In this document: positions 57,574-64,000 of the stretch, one piece after another | How positions within the stretch are numbered: the first letter of the stretch is position 1 | How the letters are laid out: every line of letters starts with the position of its first letter | Assembly (NCBI GenBank): GCA_030654835.1 | Contig: JAURWS010000060.1 | Span: 80,190-144,189 of the forward strand | Reading direction: 5' to 3' | Origin: Gammaproteobacteria bacterium | GTDB taxonomy: Bacteria > Pseudomonadota > Gammaproteobacteria > Pseudomonadales > Pseudohongiellaceae | DNA length: 64,000 nt | Made by a program: the position numbers and the translations under genes | The notes under the pieces: generated by a model | The model's input: only the letters and a program-made list of their open reading frames with translations | Database searches by the model: none | What the model was told of the DNA's origin: nothing

Positions 57574-58655
57574 TGCTGGTTTGGTTTGCAAATTATCTGA
57601 CACAGTTCGACAGCGGATTTGCGGTGCTCCAATACATCACCGTGCGCGGCATTTTCAGTATTCTGACTGCGCTGCTGATCTCGCTGCTCATTGGTCCCTG
57701 GATGATTCGCAGACTCAATCGCCTGCAGATTGGGCAGGTCGTCAGAGACGACGGTCCGAAGAGCCATTTCAGCAAGGCGGGGACACCGACGATGGGCGGC
57801 GCGCTCATCCTGGTCAGTATGGCCATCAGTACATTGTTGTGGTCTGACCTGAATAACCATTATGTGTGGACGACACTGATCGTCACCCTGCTGTTCGGTG
57901 CAGTTGGTTGGGTGGACGACTATCGCAAGGTTATTGAGAAGAATCCGAAGGGGCTCGTGGCACGCTGGAAGTATTTCTGGCAATCGATCATTGGCTTTGG
58001 CGCGGCGCTGTTTCTTTACTACAGCGCCATTGGTCCTGCCGAGACTCACTACATCATCCCGTTCTTCAAGGACGTCTCACTGAATGTCGGCTTCCTCTAT
58101 GTGGTGATCACTTATTTCGTGATTGTCGGCAGCAGCAACGCCGTCAATCTCACTGATGGTCTCGATGGCTTGGCCATCATGCCCACCGTGATGGTCGGGG
58201 GTGCGCTAGGGTTGATCGCCTACCTGGCGGGTCACGTGGAATTCTCTGAGTATCTGCGTATCCCCTACGTTTCCGGTGCCGGTGAACTGGTGATTTTCTG
58301 TGGAACGCTCGTAGGCGCCGGCCTCGGTTTTCTCTGGTTCAACACTTATCCCGCTCAGGTTTTCATGGGCGACGTGGGGGCTCTGGCGTTGGGTGCGGCA
58401 CTGGGTGTCGTTGCTGTCATTGCCCGGCATGAAATCGTGCTCTTCATCATGGGTGGAATCTTCGTCATGGAGACCGTTTCCGTCATTCTTCAGGTGGGTT
58501 CATTCAAGCTGCGTGGCAAGCGCATTTTTCGCATGGCGCCACTGCATCACCACTATGAATTGAAGGGCTGGCCAGAGCCGCGCGTGATTGTGCGCTTCTG
58601 GATTATCACCGTGATGCTGGTGCTGTTCGGACTGGCGACACTGAAATTGCGTTAG
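57573..58655 (+). CDS. mraY: Phospho-N-acetylmuramoyl-pentapeptide transferase MraY
   Basis: The 360-residue membrane enzyme moves phospho-MurNAc-pentapeptide to undecaprenyl phosphate, forming lipid I. About 10 helices are visible. Active-site landmarks are the [21 protein letters not shown] loop (split across the first cytoplasmic region), [19 protein letters not shown], and the histidine cluster [13 protein letters not shown]. It is translationally coupled to murF and lies 45 bases before murD. Confidence 0.97.
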   Translation: MLVWFANYLTQFDSGFAVLQYITVRGIFSILTALLISLLIGPWMIRRLNRLQIGQVVRDDGPKSHFSKAGTPTMGGALILVSMAISTLLWSDLNNHYVWTTLIVTLLFGAVGWVDDYRKVIEKNPKGLVARWKYFWQSIIGFGAALFLYYSAIGPAETHYIIPFFKDVSLNVGFLYVVITYFVIVGSSNAVNLTDGLDGLAIMPTVMVGGALGLIAYLAGHVEFSEYLRIPYVSGAGELVIFCGTLVGAGLGFLWFNTYPAQVFMGDVGALALGAALGVVAVIARHEIVLFIMGGIFVMETVSVILQVGSFKLRGKRIFRMAPLHHHYELKGWPEPRVIVRFWIITVMLVLFGLATLKLR

Positions 58656-58700
58656 TGGCAGAGATTTGAAGCTCGGCAGGTAAATTGTAAAGACAAGAAA

Positions 58701-60071
58701 ATGGCAAAGGCGGAACACCAGGTGGCAGATAAAATTCGAGTCATAGCAGGGCTGGGGAAGACAGGTTTGTCCTGTGCTCGCTACCTGCACTCGCTCGGAG
58801 AAAAGTTCGTTGTGGCCGACAGTCGCCTGAATCCCCCGGGGCTGGCCGAATTTCGCGTCGAATTCCCCGGTGTTGTTGTCGAGCTTGGTGGATTTCCTGA
58901 AGCATTACTGATGGGGGCCGCCGAGTTGATCGTCAGTCCCGGCATCAGTCTGCAGACTCCGGCAATCAAGGCGGCCATGGACGCAGGGATCCGCATCTGC
59001 GGTGATATCGATCTGTTCAGCCGAGTCGCGAACAAACCGATCGTGGCGGTCACCGGTTCTAACGGCAAGAGCACAGTGGTGACGCTGGTCGGTGAGATGG
59101 CGAGAGCGGCCGGTATCAATGTGGGTGTCGGCGGCAATCTTGACGGTGCTGGTGCCGCACCAGCACTCGACCTGCTGCGCAATGGCGGCAGTGATCTCTA
59201 TGTTCTGGAACTCTCCAGTTTTCAGCTCGAAACGACTCACAATCTTGGTGCCGAAGTCGCCGTGATCCTGAACCTCAGCGAGGATCATATGGATCGCTAC
59301 GCGACCATGCAGGATTATCTCGCTGCCAAGCAGCGCATATTTCTTGGTTGTCGCCAGATCGTTGCCAATCGTGATGACGCCGCAAGTGCTCCGCAGTCAA
59401 CTACGTCTGCTGTTGTTCACAGTTACGGATTGGATACGCCTGCTGTCCGCAACTGGAGCGTACTGCATGCCGACGGTCAGGATTTCCTGGCGTTCGGTGG
59501 TGAAAAGCTGTTGGCAGTGAAGGAATTGAAGATCGCCGGCAAGCACAATGTCTCCAATGCGCTGGCCGCGCTCGCTCTCGGTGAGGCGATTGGCCTGCCG
59601 CGCCAGAGCATGCTGGAAACTCTGAAAGATTTTCCGGGTCTGCCGCACCGTTGCCAGTGGGTTCGCAATCTGCGTGGTGTGGATTTCTATAATGATTCCA
59701 AGGGTACCAACGTCGGCGCTTCACTGGTGGCGATCGAGAGTCTCGGCGAACTTGTCGCAGGAAAGCTCGTGCTGATAGCTGGGGGAGTTGACAAGGAAGC
59801 AGACTTTTCCGGTATGGCGTCACATGTTGCCAGATTCGTGAAGCTGCTGGTGCTGATCGGGCGTGATGCGGGAAATATTGCGGCCGCATTGAAGGGAGTG
59901 ACCGAGATGGTGTTCGCCGCCACGCTGCAGGAAGCTGTTGCCGTCTCTGCGAGCCGAGCAGCACCCGGTGACGCGGTATTGTTGTCGCCAGCCTGTGCGA
60001 GCTTCGATATGTTTTCCGATTTCACCCATCGTGGCCGCGTATTCATCGAAGCAGTGGAGGCGTTGCGATGA
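58701..60071 (+). CDS. murD: UDP-N-acetylmuramoylalanine-D-glutamate ligase MurD
   Basis: MurD adds D-glutamate to UDP-MurNAc-L-Ala. The 456-residue product has an N-terminal Rossmann-like domain (VIAGLGKTGLSCARYL), the ATP loop AVTGSNGKSTVVTL, LNLSEDHMDRY, and a C-terminal domain with FYNDSKGTNVGAS and LLSPACASFDMF. It overlaps the ftsW start (ATGA), so translation is coupled. Confidence 0.97.
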   Translation: MAKAEHQVADKIRVIAGLGKTGLSCARYLHSLGEKFVVADSRLNPPGLAEFRVEFPGVVVELGGFPEALLMGAAELIVSPGISLQTPAIKAAMDAGIRICGDIDLFSRVANKPIVAVTGSNGKSTVVTLVGEMARAAGINVGVGGNLDGAGAAPALDLLRNGGSDLYVLELSSFQLETTHNLGAEVAVILNLSEDHMDRYATMQDYLAAKQRIFLGCRQIVANRDDAASAPQSTTSAVVHSYGLDTPAVRNWSVLHADGQDFLAFGGEKLLAVKELKIAGKHNVSNALAALALGEAIGLPRQSMLETLKDFPGLPHRCQWVRNLRGVDFYNDSKGTNVGASLVAIESLGELVAGKLVLIAGGVDKEADFSGMASHVARFVKLLVLIGRDAGNIAAALKGVTEMVFAATLQEAVAVSASRAAPGDAVLLSPACASFDMFSDFTHRGRVFIEAVEALR

Positions 60072-61300
60072 GCATGTCATCCTCTTCTGTGAAGGTGTCA
60101 AAGACCAGCACGCTTGAGCTACTGCAGCGCAGCATGTCGGCGCCAGGTCAGCCCAATACATTACTGGTCGTGATGTTCCTACTGATGACTTTCGGCTTGC
60201 TGATGATGACGTCCGCCTCCATCGAGATTGCCAACGGGCAGTACAACGACCCGTTCTTCTTTTTCAAGCGTCAGCTGTTTTTCTCGGTGTTGACTGCAGT
60301 CATCGTGGTGATCACGCTGACGATTCCGGTGCGCGCGTGGTATTCCATCAGTCTGCCTCTGTTGTTGCTCTCGTTCGCATTGCTGGCACTGGTGCTGGTT
60401 CCGGGCGTTGGTCGCGTTGTCAATGGCAGTGCCCGTTGGATTGACCTCGGATTCTACAATCTGCAGCCCTCCGAATTTGCGAAGATATTCATCGTCGTTT
60501 ATCTCGCCGCTTACCTGGAGCGCCATCGCTTCTCCGTGATGGAAACCTGGGTCGGCTTCATCAAGCCGATGGTGATACTGGCCGGTGCCATCGTGCTGCT
60601 TCACTTTGAGCCGGATCATGGCGCGATGGTGATTCTGATTGGGACAACCTTCAGTATGATTTTCCTGGCGGGAGCCAAACTGCACCGCTTCGCTCTGGTG
60701 CTGATGCTGAGTGTCTCAGCGGTGGCGGCCCTCGCCATCATGAAACCCTATGTGCTGGATCGCTTCTCTTCGTTCCTCAATCCCTGGGCCGCCGAGTATG
60801 TGTACGGTGAGGGTTATCAGTTGACGCAGGCGCTGATCGCCTTCGGTCGCGGCGGTTGGTTCGGGGAAGGGCTGGGTAATAGCATTCAGAAACTCTACTT
60901 CCTGCCGGAGGCTCATACAGATTTCGTATTGGCCATCGTTGCTGAAGAATTTGGATTCGTCGGCGTCAGTGTTGTCGTGGGCTTGTTCATCACATTGGTC
61001 GCTCAGGCGTTCAAGATTGGCAAGCGCGTCGAGCTCAGCGGCAACCTCTTCCCAGCCTACCTGGCCTATGGTATTGCGATGTTGTTTGCCTGCCAGACCC
61101 TTATCAATGTCGGCGTGAATATCGGCCTGCTTCCGACCAAGGGATTGACGCTGCCATTTCTCAGTTATGGTGGCAACAGTCTGCTGATCAGCGGTTTCAT
61201 GGTGGCCGTGCTGGTGCGTATCGATTACGAGTACGCGCAAAGCACATTGAAGTCATCTCTCCAGACGGTTGCAGGCACAGGCAAGCGAGGTTCGCGATGA
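60068..61300 (+). CDS. ftsW: Septal peptidoglycan polymerase FtsW (SEDS family)
   Basis: The 410-residue polytopic protein belongs to the SEDS glycosyltransferases and works with FtsI. Ten helices are predicted by eye. Landmarks are NGSARWIDLGFYNLQPSEFAK (split; catalytic region nearby), the FLPEAHTDFVLAIVAEEFGFVG loop, and GLLPTKGLTLPFLSYGG near the end. It overlaps murD upstream and murG downstream by 4 bases each. Confidence 0.97.
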   Translation: MSMSSSSVKVSKTSTLELLQRSMSAPGQPNTLLVVMFLLMTFGLLMMTSASIEIANGQYNDPFFFFKRQLFFSVLTAVIVVITLTIPVRAWYSISLPLLLLSFALLALVLVPGVGRVVNGSARWIDLGFYNLQPSEFAKIFIVVYLAAYLERHRFSVMETWVGFIKPMVILAGAIVLLHFEPDHGAMVILIGTTFSMIFLAGAKLHRFALVLMLSVSAVAALAIMKPYVLDRFSSFLNPWAAEYVYGEGYQLTQALIAFGRGGWFGEGLGNSIQKLYFLPEAHTDFVLAIVAEEFGFVGVSVVVGLFITLVAQAFKIGKRVELSGNLFPAYLAYGIAMLFACQTLINVGVNIGLLPTKGLTLPFLSYGGNSLLISGFMVAVLVRIDYEYAQSTLKSSLQTVAGTGKRGSR

Positions 61301-62424
61301 GCAACACAGCCAACATCGCCTCTGCAAATGCCCTTGGCACCGTGCTGATCATGGCTGCAGGTACCGGAGGTCACATCTATCCGGCCTTGAGCATTGCACG
61401 CAATCTACACGCCCGTGGTTATCGCACGGAGTGGCTTGGTACAACCCGTGGTCTAGAAGTGGAAGTGCTGCGCGATTCCGACATTCCTTTGCATTTCATT
61501 GAAGCGAAAGGACTGCGTGGCAAGGGGCTTAAGAGTGCTCTGCTGGCGCCATTTATGATTGTTTCTTCCGTGTGGCAATCACTGCGCGTGTTGCGCGAGG
61601 TCAAACCGTGCTGCGTTCTTGGCATGGGTGGCTATGTGACTGGCCCCGGTGGAGTTGCCGCCAGACTCGCAGGGCGGCAGCTGTTGATTCACGAACAGAA
61701 CGCTATCGCCGGGTTCAGCAATAAACTGCTGGCGCGCATCGCCAATCGGGTGATGGAGGCGTTTCCCGGAACTTTCCGCGCGGCAGCGAAAGTGATCTGC
61801 ACCGGCAATCCGGTGCGCGCAGAGATTGTTGCGTTGACAGCTGCAGCCGCAAGACTGCGCGACACCAGTGCACCGCTGCGGGTGCTGGTGGTGGGGGGGA
61901 GTCTTGGCGCCGTCGCCATTAATCGTTTGATCCCCGCTGCACTGCGCCTTCTGAACTCTGGCAGTCGTCCGCACATATGGCACCAGACAGGTCGCAATAA
62001 TCTGGAAGAGACTCGCAGTCACTATGCTGAAGGTGATCTCGCCATCAGTGATGCCTGCCGCGTCGACGCCTATATCCACGACATGGCTGCCGCTTACGCA
62101 TGGGCTGATCTGGTGATCTGTCGTGCCGGCGCCCTTACAGTCAGTGAGATTGCCGCCGCAGGATTGCCCTCAATGCTGATCCCTTTTCCCCACGCGGTGG
62201 ATGATCACCAGACTCGCAATGCGCACTGGCTCAGCGACGCCGGTGCCGCACTGCTGATGCCGCAGAGCGCGCTGACCGCAGAGCTGCTCGCCGCACAGCT
62301 GAATATTTTTATGAATGACAGGAATCTGCTGCTCTCCATGGCCGGTGCTGCGCGTGCCCTGGCACGTCCCGAAGCGTGCGACCTGGTTGCACTGGAGTGC
62401 ATGGAGGCCTGCAAAGGCAAGTGA
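61297..62424 (+). CDS. murG: Lipid II synthase MurG (UDP-GlcNAc transferase)
   Basis: MurG adds GlcNAc to lipid I at the cytoplasmic face of the inner membrane. The 375-residue GT-B enzyme has the N-terminal G-loop [57 protein letters not shown] and the C-terminal [32 protein letters not shown] region in pieces. A short, variable N-terminal extension of about 14 residues precedes the first strand. murC follows 4 bases after the stop. Confidence 0.97.
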   Translation: MSNTANIASANALGTVLIMAAGTGGHIYPALSIARNLHARGYRTEWLGTTRGLEVEVLRDSDIPLHFIEAKGLRGKGLKSALLAPFMIVSSVWQSLRVLREVKPCCVLGMGGYVTGPGGVAARLAGRQLLIHEQNAIAGFSNKLLARIANRVMEAFPGTFRAAAKVICTGNPVRAEIVALTAAAARLRDTSAPLRVLVVGGSLGAVAINRLIPAALRLLNSGSRPHIWHQTGRNNLEETRSHYAEGDLAISDACRVDAYIHDMAAAYAWADLVICRAGALTVSEIAAAGLPSMLIPFPHAVDDHQTRNAHWLSDAGAALLMPQSALTAELLAAQLNIFMNDRNLLLSMAGAARALARPEACDLVALECMEACKGK

Positions 62425-62428
62425 TGAG

Positions 62429-63865
62429 ATGACGAATCAAAGACAGAAAGCCCGACTACACTTTGTTCCCGAGATGCGGCGCATCAAGACGATTCATTTC
62501 GTAGGAATCGGCGGCGCGGGAATGTGCGGCATCGCTGAAGTGCTGTTGAATCAGGGCTACCGTATCACCGGCTCCGATCTCAAAGGGTCGGCAGTCACGG
62601 AAAGGCTGGCTGGTCTGGGCGCCACGGTGTACATCGGACACAGCGCCGGCAACATCGAAGCGGCCGATGTGGTGGTCTATTCCAGCGCGGTGAAGCCGGG
62701 CAATCCCGAACTCAGCGCGGCTCGCGAACTGGGCAAACCGATTATTCCGCGTGCGGAAATGCTGGCCGAGCTGATGCGCTACCGCCACGCCATCGCCATC
62801 GCCGGGACCCATGGTAAAACCACGACGACCAGTCTGGTGGCCTCGATATTTGCCGAGGCTGGTCTCGATCCTACCTTTGTCATTGGCGGCCTGCTCAACA
62901 GCGCCGGTGCCAACGCCCGATTGGGTGAGAGTCGTTACCTGGTAGCCGAGGCTGATGAGAGTGACGCGTCGTTCCTGCACCTGCAACCAATGGTGGCAGT
63001 GGTGACGAACATCGATGCCGATCACATGAGCACCTATGAAGGGGACTTCAACAAACTCAAGAAGTCGTTCATCGAATTCCTTCACAACCTGCCGTTCTAT
63101 GGTCTGGCGGTGCTGTGTACCGATGATCCAGTTGTGGAAGAAATTCTACCGCTGGTGTCCCGACCGAAGTTGACCTATGGCTTCGCTGGCGGCGCGGACT
63201 ATCGGATTCTGAATCTGCAGCAGAACAAGCAGTGCACCGAGTTTGAGATTGCGCGCCCCGAGCGTGCCGGGAATCTCAAGGTGAAATTGAGTATCCCTGG
63301 TCGCCACAACGCCTTGAATGCTACTGCAGCAGTGGCCATTGCCAGCGATGAAGGCATCGCCGACGAGCATATTTGCGCGGGTCTGCAGAAATTCCAGGGC
63401 GTCGGCCGTCGCTTCGAGATCCAGGGCACCTTCCCGCTGCGCGAAGGTACCGCGATGCTGCTCGATGACTACGGGCATCATCCCCGTGAAGTCGCCGCCA
63501 CCGTTGCCGCCCTGCGAGGAGGCTGGCCGCAAGCGCGTGTGGTCATGATCTATCAACCGCATCGTTACACCAGAACCAAGGATCTCTATGAGGATTTCGT
63601 CAAGGTACTTTCCGATGTGGATGTGCTGTTGATGCTGGAAGTGTATTCCGCCGGCGAGGATCCGATTCCTGGTGCTGACTCTAGAAACCTGTGCCGCAGC
63701 ATTCGTGCGCGCGGCAAGATCGATCCGGTATTTGTGCAGGATGAAGACGATATCCGCAAGGTGCTGACAGAGATACTGCGTGATGGCGACATCGTCATTA
63801 CCCAGGGCGCCGGCAGTGTCGGGTTGCTGGCAAAACAGTTGAGTGAACAGGGGCTGATTCTCTAG
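62429..63865 (+). CDS. murC: UDP-N-acetylmuramate-L-alanine ligase MurC
   Basis: MurC adds the first amino acid, L-alanine, to UDP-MurNAc. The 478-residue protein has [17 protein letters not shown], the ATP loop [29 protein letters not shown], and [19 protein letters not shown]. The C-terminus looks complete ([14 protein letters not shown] and a few more residues). ATG 62429 fits the family; the longer open frame reaches into murG. The gene ends directly at the probable edge of an insertion sequence, which separates it from whatever follows (murB/ddlB/ftsQAZ in relatives). Confidence 0.97.
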   Translation: MTNQRQKARLHFVPEMRRIKTIHFVGIGGAGMCGIAEVLLNQGYRITGSDLKGSAVTERLAGLGATVYIGHSAGNIEAADVVVYSSAVKPGNPELSAARELGKPIIPRAEMLAELMRYRHAIAIAGTHGKTTTTSLVASIFAEAGLDPTFVIGGLLNSAGANARLGESRYLVAEADESDASFLHLQPMVAVVTNIDADHMSTYEGDFNKLKKSFIEFLHNLPFYGLAVLCTDDPVVEEILPLVSRPKLTYGFAGGADYRILNLQQNKQCTEFEIARPERAGNLKVKLSIPGRHNALNATAAVAIASDEGIADEHICAGLQKFQGVGRRFEIQGTFPLREGTAMLLDDYGHHPREVAATVAALRGGWPQARVVMIYQPHRYTRTKDLYEDFVKVLSDVDVLLMLEVYSAGEDPIPGADSRNLCRSIRARGKIDPVFVQDEDDIRKVLTEILRDGDIVITQGAGSVGLLAKQLSEQGLIL

Positions 63866-64000
63866 GGCACCTCCGGAAATTAACCAATTCCTGTAAACTA
63901 TCGCAAAATCTTTACACATGCGAGTGACTCATGGCCCACCCCGGATTTTTCGATCTTGATGATCGCTTCAAGAAGCTGGATGAACGAGATGCTTTGCTGC
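63866..64000 (+). mobile_element. Left end of an insertion sequence, IS5-family type (partial)
   Basis: One base after the murC stop the sequence changes to a non-coding stretch (starting GGCACCTCCGGAAATTAACC) of about 65 bases, then a transposase-like gene opens. The position of the terminal inverted repeat is inferred from this spacing; the other end and the target duplication lie outside the window, so the boundary is approximate. Confidence 0.6.
63931..64000 (+). CDS. Transposase, IS5 family, N-terminus (partial, runs off the right edge)
   Basis: Only 23 codons are seen: MAHPGFFDLDDRF, then KKLDERDALL. This opening, with FFDLDDR followed by a short helix and 'D-x-L' spacing, is typical of a subgroup of IS5-type DDE transposases whose N-terminal DUF772 domain follows. 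It does not resemble MurB, Ddl or FtsQ, the proteins expected after MurC. The start ATG 63931 has GAGTGA about 6 bases upstream. The call relies on memory of the family's N-terminus and a short segment. Confidence 0.65.
   Translation, partial: MAHPGFFDLDDRFKKLDERDALL

Overview
The window is a chromosome segment of a gammaproteobacterium. Base composition is fairly even and slightly GC-rich. From gene content and order it lies close to the Pseudomonas / Cellvibrio / marine Halieaceae-type lineages. Diagnostic points are the dksA-gluQ-cbrA block, the ptsO-rapZ-ptsN-rpoN-lptBAC-kdsCD block, and the long run mlaC-ibaG-murA-hisGD-algW-nif3-cysDN-zapE-rplM-rpsI-petABC-sspAB-lpoA cluster-rsmI-rnpB-mraZ...murC. 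From memory this follows the Pseudomonas aeruginosa order closely, with several genes missing. Nearly all of it is core chromosome. There is no CRISPR array, prophage or tRNA gene that I can see.

Layout. 1-3.2 kb (minus): 5' part of a CbrA-type symporter/sensor, a tiny coupled membrane ORF, gluQ and dksA. 3.5-5.4 kb (plus): an aminotransferase and sfsA. 5.4-8.5 kb (minus): a Rieske ferredoxin-like protein, a Cys/Met-metabolism PLP enzyme and an unrecognised membrane-anchored protein. 8.7-11.9 kb (plus): a coiled-coil lipoprotein, a small basic protein and the proton-pumping pyrophosphatase hppA. 11.9-12.3 kb holds two copies of an unusual cloverleaf-like inverted-repeat element. 12.3-17.6 kb: a secreted unknown, mrp, a cupin, and a two-subunit sodium:solute symporter divergent from a LysR regulator. 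17.6-25.1 kb (minus): darP, nitrogen-PTS genes, rpoN, LPS transport and Kdo genes. 25.6-29.8 kb (plus): mlaC, ibaG, murA, hisG, hisD. 29.9-35.5 kb: algW, nif3, a third cloverleaf element, cysNC, cysD, zapG. 35.8-42.1 kb (plus): zapE, rplM, rpsI, the bc1 complex with cytochromes b and c1 fused in one gene, sspA, sspB. 42.1-50.1 kb: dolP, diaA, yraN, lpoA (minus), rsmI (plus), then ydbL, ynbE, ydbH (minus). 50.3-63.9 kb (plus): rnpB and the division/cell-wall cluster mraZ to murC. An insertion sequence of IS5 type begins immediately after murC and runs off the window.

Themes. Envelope biogenesis dominates: LPS synthesis and export (kdsD, kdsC, lptC, lptA, lptB), phospholipid trafficking (mlaC, ydbH-ynbE-ydbL), the lipoproteins dolP and lpoA, and peptidoglycan precursor and septum synthesis (murA, murE, murF, mraY, murD, murG, murC, ftsI, ftsW, ftsL). 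Stress and carbon/nitrogen regulation is the second theme (dksA, cbrA, rpoN, ptsN, ptsO, rapZ, sspA, sspB, algW). Energy conversion is the third (hppA, petA, petBC).

The most unusual features are the three-copy cloverleaf repeat with covarying stems, the petB-petC fusion with a divergent Rieske cluster loop, the insertion sequence interrupting the dcw cluster after murC, and genes absent from normally conserved neighbourhoods (hpf, mlaFED and mlaB, hisC).
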